A stretch of 64,000 bases of DNA from Ruminococcus sp. AF41-9 (GCF_003477525.1 NZ_QUDO01000005.1:67389-131388), one strand, 5' to 3'. Counted from the stretch's first letter, positions 7,840 to 17,365 are shown. The notes: a model not told the origin generated them from the sequence alone. Numbers and translations are program-made.

Positions 7840-8625
7840 ATGGACAGATTTTTTAACATGGACAACAAATTCTTCACCGTCATGGGACGCGTGGCTGACC
7901 TCATTATGCTCAATGTGGTCTTTCTGATCTGTTGTCTCCCCATCGTAACTATCGGTGCGTCACTGACCGCACTCCACTATGTCACCCTGAAAATGGCCCG
8001 CAATGAAGAATCCTATATCATCAAAAGTTTTTTCAAGTCCTTTAAACAGAACTTCAAACAGGCAACCATCATCAACCTGATCATGCTTGCAGTCGGAGCT
8101 GTTCTCTACCTTGACCTGAACATCGTCAGCAATATGACAGGTTCCATATCACAGGTACTGTACATTCTTCTCATTGCACTCGGCTTCCTGTACCTGATCA
8201 TTTTCCTTTACATCTATCCGGTACTTGCCAAATTTTATAACCCCATCAAAAATACCTTCCGCAATGCCCTCCTGATGGCAATCCGCCACCTTCCATACAC
8301 CATTCTGATGGCAGTCATCACGATCGCACCTGCAGCCGTATTTCTGATTCAGAGTTTCCGTGTACAGTCAACTGTGATCATGCTGCTGATCCTGATGGGA
8401 TTTGCACTGGAAGCATTTATCAACGGACATTTCCTGGTAAAAATCTTCGATAACTACATCCCGAAAGATGCAGCCACAGAAGAAACCACAGACACTGCAG
8501 CCATAGCTGAAAATAATATTCCTGCATCTGCCGAAACAACAGCCACAGCAGAGGAACCCGGCACACCGGCAGATACCGCAGTCTCAGAAACCGACTCAGA
8601 AACTACTCACAATACCAACGCATAA
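7840..8625 (+). CDS. YesL-like (DUF624) membrane protein
   Basis: 261 residues with about five or six membrane segments (roughly 20-45, 75-95, 103-128, 145-165, 175-195). The start MDRFFNMDNKFFTVMGRVADLIMLN, with LPIVTIGASLTALHYVTLKM, is the signature of the DUF624/YesL family, found near sugar-transport and two-component genes in Firmicutes. Function is not established. The last 50 residues are a Thr/Ala/Glu-rich low-complexity tail (TTDTAAIAENN... TEEPGT type), probably disordered. The ribosome site is AAAGGAG, 10 bases before ATG. Here it stands 19 bases before a radical SAM gene rather than with sugar genes. Confidence 0.85.
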   Translation: MDRFFNMDNKFFTVMGRVADLIMLNVVFLICCLPIVTIGASLTALHYVTLKMARNEESYIIKSFFKSFKQNFKQATIINLIMLAVGAVLYLDLNIVSNMTGSISQVLYILLIALGFLYLIIFLYIYPVLAKFYNPIKNTFRNALLMAIRHLPYTILMAVITIAPAAVFLIQSFRVQSTVIMLLILMGFALEAFINGHFLVKIFDNYIPKDAATEETTDTAAIAENNIPASAETTATAEEPGTPADTAVSETDSETTHNTNA

Positions 8626-8644
8626 CCAGTATGCCAGCAGGCAC

Positions 8645-9601
8645 ATGAGCCTGAAAAATAATATGACACAACCTATAACAAAATGGGGAGAAAAACCCTA
8701 CCACTCTCTCGACTATATGTTAAGAGAACGCTTCGGCGAAAAAGTTTACAAAGTCACACTAAACGGCGGCATGTCCTGTCCCAACCGTGACGGCAGGATC
8801 GGAACCCACGGCTGCATCTTCTGTAGCGCAGGAGGCAGCGGTGACTTCGCCGCAGACGCGGCACTTTCCATCACTGACCAGATTGAAAGCCAGATTGCCA
8901 TTCTCTCACAGAAAAGACCGATACACAAATATATCGCCTATTTTCAGGCATATACAAACACTTACGCTCCGGTCGACTATCTGGAGAAAATTTTCACAGA
9001 AGCAATCTCTCATCCTAAAGTGGTCGCACTTTCCATCGGCACCAGACCCGACTGCCTCAGCCCGGAAATCGTCGAACTTTTGTCCCGCCTGAACAGTCAG
9101 AAACCCGTGTGGGTCGAACTCGGACTCCAGACCATCCACGAATCCACAGCCCGCTACATCCGCAGAGGATACCCTCTCTCATGTTTTCATGAGGCAGTCA
9201 CCAATCTGCGGCGCGAAGGCATAGAAGTGATCGTCCACACTATCCTCGGTCTGCCCGGTGAGAGCAGTGAGGACATCCTTGCGACCATGAAATACCTGAA
9301 CCAGATGGACATCCAGGGAATCAAACTTCAGTTACTCCACGTTCTTCATGGCACCGACCTGGCGACGGATTACAGAAACGGACTGTTCCGCACTTACGAA
9401 AGGGAGGAATATCTTTCCCTTCTCATCGACTGCCTCGAACATCTCCGTCCCGACATTGTGATTCACCGCATCACCGGAGACGGTCCCAAAGACCTGCTGA
9501 TCGCCCCACTCTGGGCCAGCCGCAAACGCGAAGTCCTCAATCTCCTGCACCATCGCATGAAAGAAGGACAACACTATCAGGGAAAGCTTTATACCATATA
9601 A
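8645..9601 (+). CDS. Radical SAM protein, TIGR01212/YhcC family
   Basis: 318 residues. The YhcC-type cluster motif is CPNRDGRIGTHGCIFC (residues about 45-60), with the spaced Cys at the first position and CIFC after it. It continues YFQAYTNTYAP, SIGTRPDCL, WVELGLQT and HTILGLPGES, all family hallmarks. The biochemical role of YhcC is not settled; the family has been linked to tRNA or cofactor modification only by inference. The ATG at 8645 has a weak ribosome site (CAGGCA); a second ATG at 8663 is possible. It probably lies in one transcript with the YesL-like gene. Confidence 0.9.
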   Translation: MSLKNNMTQPITKWGEKPYHSLDYMLRERFGEKVYKVTLNGGMSCPNRDGRIGTHGCIFCSAGGSGDFAADAALSITDQIESQIAILSQKRPIHKYIAYFQAYTNTYAPVDYLEKIFTEAISHPKVVALSIGTRPDCLSPEIVELLSRLNSQKPVWVELGLQTIHESTARYIRRGYPLSCFHEAVTNLRREGIEVIVHTILGLPGESSEDILATMKYLNQMDIQGIKLQLLHVLHGTDLATDYRNGLFRTYEREEYLSLLIDCLEHLRPDIVIHRITGDGPKDLLIAPLWASRKREVLNLLHHRMKEGQHYQGKLYTI

Positions 9602-9656
9602 GCCGTTTTTACCAACGCCTCATCCAACCCTGTTATTTAAAGGAGGGAAAACAACA

Positions 9657-10169
9657 TTGTCAACACCATTCACTATTTACAAATTAATCGTGTTATACAT
9701 GCTTCAGAATACAGAAGATACTCTGACCAATTCACAGATCTCAGAGTTCATCCTGGACCGGGAATACACCAACTATTTTCATCTGCAGCAGGCAATCTCC
9801 GAGCTGGTAGAGGCAGATCTGATCAGTATGGATATCCGTTCCAACACCTCACACTACCGTATCACTGAAGACGGCAGAAAAACCCTCTCCTTTTTCCAGC
9901 AGGATGTTTCTTCTGAAATCAAAAAAGAAGTCAAAGAATACCTGAAATCCACCGGATTCAAAGCCCAGGAGCGAATCGTCACTCCTGCCGACTACTATAT
10001 CACCAAACAGGGAACCTACTCCGTAAGATGCCAGCTCATCGAAAAAGGAAACTCCCTCATCGACCTGAACATCGCCGCTCCCAGCCTGGAAGCGGCACAG
10101 TCCATCTGTAAAAAATGGTCCACCCATTACCAGGAAATCTACGCAAAAATAATGGAGGAGCTTTTATAA
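9657..10169 (+). CDS. DUF4364 family protein (winged-helix type)
   Basis: 170 residues starting at TTG (AAAGGAGGG 7 bases upstream; no ATG fits the homology). FTIYKLIVLYMLQNTEDTLTNSQISEFI is the DUF4364 N-terminal signature, and the region to residue 75 (HYRITEDGRKTLSFF) reads as a winged-helix DNA-binding fold like PadR/MarR. The C-terminal half is a family-specific domain. A transcriptional role is inferred from fold only. It follows the radical SAM gene by 55 bases and is closed by its own terminator. Confidence 0.85.
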   Translation: MSTPFTIYKLIVLYMLQNTEDTLTNSQISEFILDREYTNYFHLQQAISELVEADLISMDIRSNTSHYRITEDGRKTLSFFQQDVSSEIKKEVKEYLKSTGFKAQERIVTPADYYITKQGTYSVRCQLIEKGNSLIDLNIAAPSLEAAQSICKKWSTHYQEIYAKIMEELL

Positions 10170-10182
10170 AGCCCCTCCTTCT
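10154..10182 (+). terminator. Terminator overlapping the DUF4364 stop codon
   Basis: Stem GGAGGAGCTTT (10154-10164) with AAAGCCCCTCC (10168-10178), one mismatch, 3-base loop, then TTCTCT. The T-tract is weak. Confidence 0.55.
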
Positions 10183-10201
10183 CTATACCCTCTGCACAAT
10201 C

Positions 10202-10230
10202 TTTACAAAGATTCCCGGATACGTTATACT
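10202..10230 (+). promoter_or_regulatory. Promoter for rarA
   Basis: TTTACA (10202-10207), 17 bp spacer, TATACT (10225-10230), 58 bp before the rarA start. Confidence 0.7.
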
Positions 10231-10288
10231 AAAACAAATATATGTTCTTATATTTATCACCAGTATTTAATTATTTATGGAGAAAATT

Positions 10289-11611
10289 ATGGATTTATTT
10301 GAATACGCAAAATCAAAAACACTGGATCAGGAGTCCCCTCTTGCATCCAGACTGCGCCCGACCACACTTGACGAAGTCGTAGGCCAGCAGCACATCATCG
10401 GAAAAAACACCTTACTCTACAGAGCTATCAAAGCAGATAAACTGACCTCCGTCATCTTCTACGGACCACCCGGAACAGGAAAAACAACACTCGCCAAAGT
10501 CATTGCCAACACCACAAGCGCAGAATTTACCCAGATCAACGCCACCGTAGCAGGCAAAAAAGACATGGAAGCCGTTGTCAAAGAAGCACAGCAAAACCTC
10601 GGCATGTACGGAAAGAAAACTATTCTCTTCATAGACGAGATTCACCGTTTCAACAAAGGCCAGCAGGACTATCTTCTCCCATTTGTAGAAGACGGAACCA
10701 TCATCCTCATCGGTGCAACCACAGAGAATCCATACTTTGAAGTCAACGCCGCTTTAATCTCCCGCTCCATCATCTTCGAACTGAAATCTCTGGAAATTTC
10801 CGAAGTCAAAGAACTCATCCTCCGCGCAGTCAACGACAAGACAAAAGGAATGGGAAACTACAAAGCAACGATAGACGAAGACGCCCTCGACTTCCTCGCA
10901 GACATGGCAGGCGGTGATGCCAGAAACGCCCTCAATGCAATAGAACTGGGCATCCTCACTACTCCAAGAAGTGAAGACGGACTCATCCATATCACCCTGG
11001 ACGTCGCCTCCCAGTGTATCCAGAAACGCATAGTCCGCTACGATAAAAACGGAGATAACCACTATGACATCATCTCCGCCTTCATCAAAAGCATGCGAGG
11101 CTCTGACCCTGACGCAGCCGTCTACTACCTTGCCAAAATGCTCTACGCCGGAGAAGATGTCAAATTCATTGCCCGAAGAATCATGATCCTCGCCTCCGAA
11201 GATATCGGAAACGCCGATCCCCAGGCCCTCTGCGTAGCAGTCGCTGCCGCCCAGGCAGTCGAACGCGTCGGCATGCCCGAAGCTCAGATCATCCTCTCCC
11301 AGGCAGTCACCTACATGGCATGCGCCCCCAAAAGTAACTCCGCAGTAAACGCCATCTTCGCAGCCATGGACTCCGTCAAACGCACCAAAACCACAGTCCC
11401 TGCACACCTCCAGGATGCCCACTACGGCGGACACGAAAAACTGGGCCACGGCATCGGCTACAAATACGCCCACGACTACCCAAACCACTACGTGGACCAG
11501 CAATATCTCCCATCTGAAATCCAGGGAGAACACTTCTACGAACTAAGCGACATGGGTTATGAAGAAACACTCAAAGAATACCAGAACAAAATCAAAAAAG
11601 GCAGCCTCTAA
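10289..11611 (+). CDS. rarA: Replication-associated recombination protein RarA (MgsA) AAA+ ATPase
   Basis: 440 residues. N-terminal SRLRPTTLDEVVGQQHIIG is followed by Walker A GPPGTGKTTLA (about residue 60), Walker B LFIDEIHRF, sensor 1 GATTENP and the RarA/MGS C-terminal oligomerisation domain (LYAGEDVKFIARRIMILASEDIGNADP, AHLQDAHY). It acts at stalled replication forks with SSB; the mechanism is known in E. coli and B. subtilis. The start at 10289 was preferred over ATG 10277 because GGAGA overlaps the earlier ATG and sits 6 bases before the second. It stands alone between its own promoter and a bidirectional terminator. Confidence 0.95.
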   Translation: MDLFEYAKSKTLDQESPLASRLRPTTLDEVVGQQHIIGKNTLLYRAIKADKLTSVIFYGPPGTGKTTLAKVIANTTSAEFTQINATVAGKKDMEAVVKEAQQNLGMYGKKTILFIDEIHRFNKGQQDYLLPFVEDGTIILIGATTENPYFEVNAALISRSIIFELKSLEISEVKELILRAVNDKTKGMGNYKATIDEDALDFLADMAGGDARNALNAIELGILTTPRSEDGLIHITLDVASQCIQKRIVRYDKNGDNHYDIISAFIKSMRGSDPDAAVYYLAKMLYAGEDVKFIARRIMILASEDIGNADPQALCVAVAAAQAVERVGMPEAQIILSQAVTYMACAPKSNSAVNAIFAAMDSVKRTKTTVPAHLQDAHYGGHEKLGHGIGYKYAHDYPNHYVDQQYLPSEIQGEHFYELSDMGYEETLKEYQNKIKKGSL

Positions 11612-11627
11612 AAAGAGACTGCCTTTC
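11594..11627. terminator. Bidirectional terminator between rarA and the kinase-like gene
   Basis: Stem GGCAGCCTCT (11600-11609) with AGAGACTGCC (11614-11623), one mismatch, overlapping the rarA stop. The A-run on the left serves the converging gene on the minus strand; TTTC follows on the right. Confidence 0.7.
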
Positions 11628-11635
11628 AATATCCA

Positions 11636-12259
11636 CTATTTAATTCCCATAACTTCCATCTGTGCCACAATCGCATCCACACACTTCTCAAATCCCAGCT
11701 TTCCGGCATTCAGACAAAGGTCATAATTCGTCGCATCACTCCAGTCCCCACCGGCAAATTTCCGGTAGTAATCCTGTTTTCGCTTATCATCCTTACGAAG
11801 AAACTTCTCAATCTCCTCATCACTTCCACTGATCTTCGCCCGTGACTGCTCCATACGAAAATCCCACGGCGCATGCACAAACACTCTCAGAGTATTCGGT
11901 CTGTCCTTAAAAACATAATTCACACAACGCCCAACGATCACACAGGGTTCCTTCTCAGCCAGATCCGTCGCAACCTTCGCCTGATAATTAAAAATATTCT
12001 CATCAGAAACAAATCCCTTCTGATCCGGTGCAATCAATTCACCTTTATATAATCCAGTCTTATTAAACAAAGATGTCTTCACACTGGAGCCTTCCTCCAC
12101 CTGTCCAAAAAGCTTCACATCAATTCCACTCTCATCGGAAGCCATCTGGATAATCTGTTTATCATAGAAAGAAACTCCAAGTCTCTCTGCAAGCATTTTT
12201 CCAACGGTACGTCCGCCGCTTCCATACTGTCTCGCAATAGTAATTACAAAATTCTCCAT
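11636..12259 (-). CDS. Cytidylate kinase-like family protein
   Basis: 207 residues. N-terminal ITIARQYGSGGRTVGKMLAERLG is a P-loop-like motif typical of the cytidylate-kinase-like (Cytidylate_kin2) family; IVGRCVNYV and VFVHAP follow. It differs from Cmk and is common in Clostridia as a protein of unsettled substrate. The start at 12259 has AAGGAGGG 7 bases upstream; a longer frame to 12301 runs through a hairpin and is unlikely. It lies downstream of the liv operon on the same strand, separated by the stem-loop at 12291-12320. Confidence 0.85.
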   Translation of the reverse strand: MENFVITIARQYGSGGRTVGKMLAERLGVSFYDKQIIQMASDESGIDVKLFGQVEEGSSVKTSLFNKTGLYKGELIAPDQKGFVSDENIFNYQAKVATDLAEKEPCVIVGRCVNYVFKDRPNTLRVFVHAPWDFRMEQSRAKISGSDEEIEKFLRKDDKRKQDYYRKFAGGDWSDATNYDLCLNAGKLGFEKCVDAIVAQMEVMGIK

Positions 12260-12290
12260 AAAAAATCCCTCCTTACCGGACATATACAGC

Positions 12291-12320
12291 ATCAGGGTCA
12301 AAAAACATTTTGACCCTGAT
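12291..12320. terminator. Perfect 13 bp stem-loop between livF and the kinase-like gene
   Basis: ATCAGGGTCAAAA-AACA-TTTTGACCCTGAT, all 13 pairs perfect. It has no clear T-run on either strand after the stem. It may end the liv transcript inefficiently or protect the 3' end. Confidence 0.45.
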
Positions 12321-12371
12321 ATCTATATCCTTATTTTACCACAAAACACACTCTGTGGCTAAATTCTTTTT

Positions 12372-13082
12372 TTATTCTCCAAGATAAGCCTTCTGCACAG
12401 ACTCATCATGCAGAAGATCACTCGCCTTACCTTCCAGTGTAATCCTTCCGGTCTCCAGAACATAAGCTCTGTCTGCGATAGAAAGAGCCTTCTTCGCATT
12501 CTGCTCAACCAGAAGAACCGTTGTACCACTCTCACTGACCGACTTGATAATATCAAAAATCTCATTCACAAAGATTGGTGAAAGACCCATGGACGGCTCA
12601 TCCATCAGGATGATCTTCGGCTGGCTCATCAGCGCACGTCCCATGGCAAGCATCTGCTGCTCACCACCGCTCAGCGTACCTGCGGTCTGATTCTGACGCT
12701 CCTTCAATCTCGGGAAACGCTTATAGATCATCTCAATGGTGGACTCGATCTCATTCTTATCCGATCTGGTAAACGCACCCATCTTCAGATTCTGCAGAAC
12801 CGTCATATTCGCAAACACACGTCTTCCCTCCGGAACATGTGCCATACCCATGGTTACGATTTTATGTGCCGGAACCTTGGTAATATCCTGACCATCATAA
12901 ATAATATGGCCTGATTTCGCACGAAGAAGACCGGTTACTGTATGCAGGGTAGTTGTTTTACCTGCACCATTGGCACCGATCAGCGCAATAACCTCACCCT
13001 CATTTACAGAGAAAGAAACACCCTTCAATGCCTGAATCATTCCATAATAAACCTGTATGTCCTGTACTTCCAGTAATGCCAT
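12372..13082 (-). CDS. livF: Branched-chain amino acid ABC transporter, ATP-binding protein LivF
   Basis: 236 residues. Walker A GANGAGKTTTLHTVTG (about residues 34-49), signature LSGGEQQMLAMGRALM, Walker B LMDEPSMGLSP, switch His replaced by Gln in LLVEQNAKKAL as is normal for LivF. It hydrolyses ATP to drive LIV-type import at the inner face of the membrane, paired with LivG. The ribosome site is GGAGGAG, 6 bases before ATG. It is the last gene of the livK-H-M-G-F operon, 12 bases after livG. Confidence 0.95.
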   Translation of the reverse strand: MALLEVQDIQVYYGMIQALKGVSFSVNEGEVIALIGANGAGKTTTLHTVTGLLRAKSGHIIYDGQDITKVPAHKIVTMGMAHVPEGRRVFANMTVLQNLKMGAFTRSDKNEIESTIEMIYKRFPRLKERQNQTAGTLSGGEQQMLAMGRALMSQPKIILMDEPSMGLSPIFVNEIFDIIKSVSESGTTVLLVEQNAKKALSIADRAYVLETGRITLEGKASDLLHDESVQKAYLGE

Positions 13083-13094
13083 CTGTCTCTCCTC

Positions 13095-13853
13095 CTATTC
13101 TCCAAGATATGCCTTGATAACTTCCGGATCATGGAGCACATCGGAAGTCTTGCCCTGTCTCAGAACATGACCGAAGTTCAGTACAGTCAGTTCCTCACAG
13201 ATACCTGAAACCAGCTTCATATCATGCTCGATCAGAAGAATGGTCATATCAAAGTTATCACGAACAAAACGGATGGTATCCATCAGTTCCTCTGTTTCAT
13301 TGGGGTTCATACCTGCAGCCGGCTCATCCAGAAGAAGAAGCTTCGGCTTTGTTGCCAGTGCTCTGGCGATCTCCAGTTTTCTCTGTTTACCATAAGGAAG
13401 GTTGGAAGCAAGGATATCTGCCTCTTTGTCCAGATCAAACACTTTAAGAAGCTTCATTGCTTCCTCATTCATGGTTTTCTCAACCTTAAAGTATTTCGGA
13501 GCATGTACAATACTTGTAAAAAGGCTGTATTTATCATGATTGTGAAGTCCTGCCTTTACATTGTCCAGCACACTCATCTGATGGAACAGACGGATATTCT
13601 GGAATGTTCTGGCAATTCCCGCCTTGTTAATATCAATGGTACTCTTTCCGGTGATATCCTGTCCGTCCAGATTGATAATTCCCTCATCCGGCTTATACAC
13701 GCCTGTAAGAAGATTAAAAATTGTAGTCTTACCGGCACCATTCGGACCGATCAGACCATAAAGCTGTCCTTTCTCGATGGAGACATGGAAATCATCCACT
13801 GCATGAAGACCGCCGAATGAAATATTTAAATGATTTACTTCCAGCAATGCCAT
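13095..13853 (-). CDS. livG: Branched-chain amino acid ABC transporter, ATP-binding protein LivG
   Basis: 252 residues. Walker A GPNGAGKTTIFNLLTG, LivG-specific GIARTFQNIRLF, Walker B LLLLDEPAAGMNP and switch HDMKLV. The signature loop is LPYGKQRKLEIARALA, the LivG form of LSGGQ. The start overlaps the end of livM in effect: the AAAGGAGGC in the livM tail lies 7 bases before the ATG. It forms the second ATPase of the importer with LivF. Confidence 0.95.
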   Translation of the reverse strand: MALLEVNHLNISFGGLHAVDDFHVSIEKGQLYGLIGPNGAGKTTIFNLLTGVYKPDEGIINLDGQDITGKSTIDINKAGIARTFQNIRLFHQMSVLDNVKAGLHNHDKYSLFTSIVHAPKYFKVEKTMNEEAMKLLKVFDLDKEADILASNLPYGKQRKLEIARALATKPKLLLLDEPAAGMNPNETEELMDTIRFVRDNFDMTILLIEHDMKLVSGICEELTVLNFGHVLRQGKTSDVLHDPEVIKAYLGE

Positions 13854-13856
13854 AGC

Positions 13857-14912
13857 TTATGCCTCCTTTTTCTTAAATTTACTGAAAAGACGCTCTCTCA
13901 CTTCGATTGCCTTAGGTGCCCAGTTGATCAGCATCATGACGATCAGTACGATTGCATAGAACAGCATACGGTAATCGCTCAGTCCACGAAGCAGCTCCGG
14001 AAGTAAGTTCAGGATGACTGCAGCAATGATAGAACCACGCATGTTTCCGATACCACCGAGAACAACGAATACCAGGAACATGATAGACATATTGTAACCG
14101 AAGTTCTTCGGAAGCGCTGTTAAAGTTGCAAGGTTATGAGCATAAAGCACACCGCCGATACCGGCTAATGCTGCTGAGATTGCGAATGCTTTCAGTTTAT
14201 ATTTTGTAATATCAATACCGATAGATTCTGCCGCAATACGGTTATCACGGATTGCCATGATGGCACGTCCGTCACGGGAATTGATCAGATTCAGAACCAC
14301 AAACAACGTAACAAAGATCAGAACCACACCTATCGTAAACGTAGACTGTCTCGGTGTACCTGTGATACCCATGGCGCCACTGATGATCATCTTTCCGTCA
14401 GGCTCCATTCCAAGAGACATCTGGTCTTTCATGGAAAAATGAATTCCGTTACTGTCGATTCCCACATAAAGAACATTGATGATATTCTTAATGATCTCAC
14501 CAAATGCCAGTGTTACGATGGCAAGGTAGTCACCTTTCAGACGAAGTACAGGAATACCGATCAGGAATCCGAAGATACCTGCACATACAGCTCCAATGAT
14601 CAGAGCGATGAAGAAACGAAGCCCTGCATTTGTAAATGTGTCCATGGTTGCCTTTGTAAATGCTGCGCTGGTGAAAGCACCGATACACATAAATCCGGCA
14701 TGGCCAAGGCTTAACTCACCCAGGATACCAACTGTCAGGTTCAGGGAAAGAGCCAGGATAATATATACACAAAGAGGTACCAGCAGACCCTGCATCAGGT
14801 TGGAAAGCAGATTTCCCGCAATCAGTCCCTGTACGATCAGATATGCTGCAAGAACCATTCCGTATGTAATGAGATTGCTTTTTGTTGTTTTGTTTAATTT
14901 CTTCTTTTCCAT
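13857..14912 (-). CDS. livM: Branched-chain amino acid ABC transporter permease LivM
   Basis: 351 residues from ATG 14912 (MEKKKLNKTTKSN). The LivM hallmark LSLNLTVGILGELSLGHAGFMCIGA is near residue 50, with about eight to ten hydrophobic helices and the EAA-like DNRIAAESIGID loop that meets the ATPases. The longer frame to 14951 overlaps livH and lacks a ribosome site; GTGAGGTGG, overlapping the livH stop, lies 7 bases before 14912. It forms the membrane channel with LivH. Confidence 0.94.
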   Translation of the reverse strand: MEKKKLNKTTKSNLITYGMVLAAYLIVQGLIAGNLLSNLMQGLLVPLCVYIILALSLNLTVGILGELSLGHAGFMCIGAFTSAAFTKATMDTFTNAGLRFFIALIIGAVCAGIFGFLIGIPVLRLKGDYLAIVTLAFGEIIKNIINVLYVGIDSNGIHFSMKDQMSLGMEPDGKMIISGAMGITGTPRQSTFTIGVVLIFVTLFVVLNLINSRDGRAIMAIRDNRIAAESIGIDITKYKLKAFAISAALAGIGGVLYAHNLATLTALPKNFGYNMSIMFLVFVVLGGIGNMRGSIIAAVILNLLPELLRGLSDYRMLFYAIVLIVMMLINWAPKAIEVRERLFSKFKKKEA

Positions 14913-14922
14913 GTCTGCCACC

Positions 14923-15810
14923 TCACACTTTCTCCTGAATGTTCTTACCAAGAATACCGGTAGGTTTCACAACCAGAACCACGATCAGAACACCGAATAC
15001 AATGGCATCTGCCATCTGTGAAGAGATATATGCTTTACCAAAAATCTCCAGGATACCCAGAACAATACCACCGATAAAAGCACCCGGAATAGATCCGATA
15101 CCACCAAATACGGCAGCAACGAATGCCTTGATACCAGGCATGGCACCTGTATATGGTGTCAGGGACGGATATGCGGAACAGAGAAGCACACCTGCGATGG
15201 CTGCAAGTCCGGAACCGATTGCAAAAGTAACGGAAATTGTTTTGTTTACGTTAATACCCATCAACTGGGCAGCACCTTTATCCTCAGATACGGCAAGCAT
15301 TGCCTGTCCTGTCTTTGTTTTGCTGATAAATGCCATCAGTCCAGCCATGATCACAATACCGCCAATGATCGTTACAATGGTCACTCCTGTGATCACAATA
15401 GAGCCGCCTGCCAGTTTCAGAGACGGAAGATTTACGATGTTGCTGAAAGATTTGGTATCTGCTCCCCAGATCAGAAGGGCTACATTCTGAAGCAGGTAGC
15501 TGACACCGATGGCTGTGATCAGAACAGCCAGAGGTGAAGCTGCATTACGCAGTGGTCGATACGCAATGCCTTCAATCACAACGCCCATGAGTGTACAGAT
15601 GATAATGGACAGCAGGATAGCTAAAATAGGATTTAATCCCATGCCGCTGACTGCGACATAAACCACATAAGAGCCGACCATGATAACATCTCCATGAGCG
15701 AAATTCAGCATTTTAGCGATTCCGTATACCATGGTATAACCAAGGGCAATGATCGCATATACACTTCCGAGGCTGATACCACTGATAAGATATGATATAA
15801 AACTACTCAT
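14923..15810 (-). CDS. livH: Branched-chain amino acid ABC transporter permease LivH
   Basis: 295 residues, multi-pass. The LivH start MSSFISYLISGISLGSVYAI, then MLNFAHGDVIMVGSYV, is the family signature. The coupling loop reads SEDKGAAQLMGINVNK. Length matches LivH (about 290-310). The ribosome site is AAAGGAAAG, 8 bases upstream. It is separated from livK by 249 bases containing a stem-loop, and from livM by 10 bases. Confidence 0.94.
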   Translation of the reverse strand: MSSFISYLISGISLGSVYAIIALGYTMVYGIAKMLNFAHGDVIMVGSYVVYVAVSGMGLNPILAILLSIIICTLMGVVIEGIAYRPLRNAASPLAVLITAIGVSYLLQNVALLIWGADTKSFSNIVNLPSLKLAGGSIVITGVTIVTIIGGIVIMAGLMAFISKTKTGQAMLAVSEDKGAAQLMGINVNKTISVTFAIGSGLAAIAGVLLCSAYPSLTPYTGAMPGIKAFVAAVFGGIGSIPGAFIGGIVLGILEIFGKAYISSQMADAIVFGVLIVVLVVKPTGILGKNIQEKV

Positions 15811-15946
15811 AGAAGTCTTTCCTTTCTTATATTTAAATAATTTTATTATGTGTAAAACTGGCAGATTTGCCTTTAGCGAAATCTGTCTTGTTTATTTTGC
15901 CAAAAGTAAATCTGTCATTAACGCATTAATGTAATAACGTATTAGG

Positions 15947-15983
15947 CAACAGGGCTGTCTGCATAATTCAGACAGCCCCGTTG
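15947..15983. terminator. Stem-loop between livK and livH
   Basis: CAACAGGGCTGTCTG (15947-15961) with CAGACAGCCCCGTTG (15969-15983): 15-base arms with one mismatch and a 7-base loop. No T-run follows. Such intercistronic stems often stabilise or partly stop transcripts so that the binding protein is made in excess. The rest of 15811-16059 holds nothing else I can identify. Confidence 0.65.
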
Positions 15984-16059
15984 GCATACAAACCATTGTC
16001 CACTCCAGGAACAATCGCATTTTATTTCTTATGAAATCTTTTCAGTTATTTCAATTTCA

Positions 16060-17214
16060 TTATTCCATTGCTGCGTAAGCACCATCTTTGATTTCTACAG
16101 CTTTCGGAGCTTTGTTCGGCTCACCGTCTTCTGTCCATGTGATCTCGTCACCTGTAACACCTTCAAGTGTGATCTCGGTCATGCCTTTTTCAAGTGCTGC
16201 ACAGATATCTGCAACATCCATGTCTGCTTTTACATCTTCTTTTTCTGCTGCTGCTTTGATTGCGTATACTGCATCATAAGCATCTGCTGCGAACTGGTTT
16301 GGTGTGTCTTTGTAAGCATCTTTGTATGCTTTTACAAAGTTCTGAGTTTTCTCATCTGTGGAATCTGCTGCAAATGGTGTCAGAAGCATAAGTCCTTCTG
16401 CAAGAGATGTATCAAAGTTTTCTACACCAAGAATTCCGTCCATACCATCGCATCCGAAGAATTTAGTTTCAAATCCCATGCTGTCTGCCTGTGCAAGGAT
16501 CAGGGAAGCTTCTGTATAATAAATTGGAAGGAATACTAATTCAGCACCGCCGTCTTTTGCTTTCTGAAGCTGTACGGAGAAGTCTTTATTGTTATCAGCA
16601 GTGAATGCTTCAGAGGATACGATCTCAATACCCTGATTAGCTGCTTCTGCTGTGAAGTTCTGTGTGATACCTGATGAATATACATCAGAGCTGTCATAGA
16701 TAATAGCTACTTTTGTAGCAAGTTTGTTCTCTCCAATGTACTGAGCTGCTGCAGTACCCTGGTTCGGGTCAGAGAAGCATACACGGAATACGTTCGGGTT
16801 TGCAACACACTCTGTTGCTGATCCGGATGGAGTTAACTGGAACATGCTGTCTGCTGCTGTCTCGTTTGCTACAGCTACACAAGGTGTAGAAGTAACAGTA
16901 CCAACCAGAATGTTCATTCCCCAGTCTTTTAATGCATTGTATGCGTTCAGGGATTTCTCAGCATCGTTTTCATCATCTTCGAACTGGAACTCTACCTGAT
17001 ATCCGTTGATTCCGCCGTCTTCGTTTACTTCGTTGATTGCAAGCTCTGTTGCATTCTTTACAGCCTGTCCGTAGATTGCTGCTGCTCCGGTTACAGGTCC
17101 GATTCCACCGATCTTAAATGTCTCATCATCTGCAAATACAGATACAGGTGCAACTGTTGACATTACCATTGCTGCTGCCGCAGTAACACTGATGATTTTT
17201 TTCAGGTTTTTCAT
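16060..17214 (-). CDS. livK: Branched-chain amino acid ABC transporter, substrate-binding protein
   Basis: 384 residues. The signal peptide runs to VSVFADDE (about residue 29), followed by a type I periplasmic binding fold: FKIGGIGPVTGAAAIYGQ, ELAINEVNEDGGING, VGTVTSTPCVAVA, TPSGSATEC, VFRVCFSDPNQG, VAIIYDSSDVYS. These are LivJ/LivK family blocks. There is no lipobox Cys in the signal region, unlike most Firmicutes binding proteins, so it would be secreted or held by an uncleaved signal helix. The ribosome site is AAGGAGG, 8 bases upstream. It is the first gene of the operon, with a leader of about 210 bases carrying a terminator. Confidence 0.94.
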   Translation of the reverse strand: MKNLKKIISVTAAAAMVMSTVAPVSVFADDETFKIGGIGPVTGAAAIYGQAVKNATELAINEVNEDGGINGYQVEFQFEDDENDAEKSLNAYNALKDWGMNILVGTVTSTPCVAVANETAADSMFQLTPSGSATECVANPNVFRVCFSDPNQGTAAAQYIGENKLATKVAIIYDSSDVYSSGITQNFTAEAANQGIEIVSSEAFTADNNKDFSVQLQKAKDGGAELVFLPIYYTEASLILAQADSMGFETKFFGCDGMDGILGVENFDTSLAEGLMLLTPFAADSTDEKTQNFVKAYKDAYKDTPNQFAADAYDAVYAIKAAAEKEDVKADMDVADICAALEKGMTEITLEGVTGDEITWTEDGEPNKAPKAVEIKDGAYAAME

Positions 17215-17365
17215 AATAAAATCCTCCTTATATTTTGTCAGTCCTTTCGTCCCTCTTACGGCTCATAAGGTTAGCTTCCGTTACCATTCATTCCATCTGG
17301 TGCATCATTTTCAATATACTAGTTTCCGCAAGTTCATTTATTATGTAAAGGAACTGAAAAGTAAC

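Noticed and set aside
10754..11533. Long minus-strand frame opposite rarA
   Set aside because: Low-complexity shadow of rarA; the rarA frame has all AAA+ motifs.
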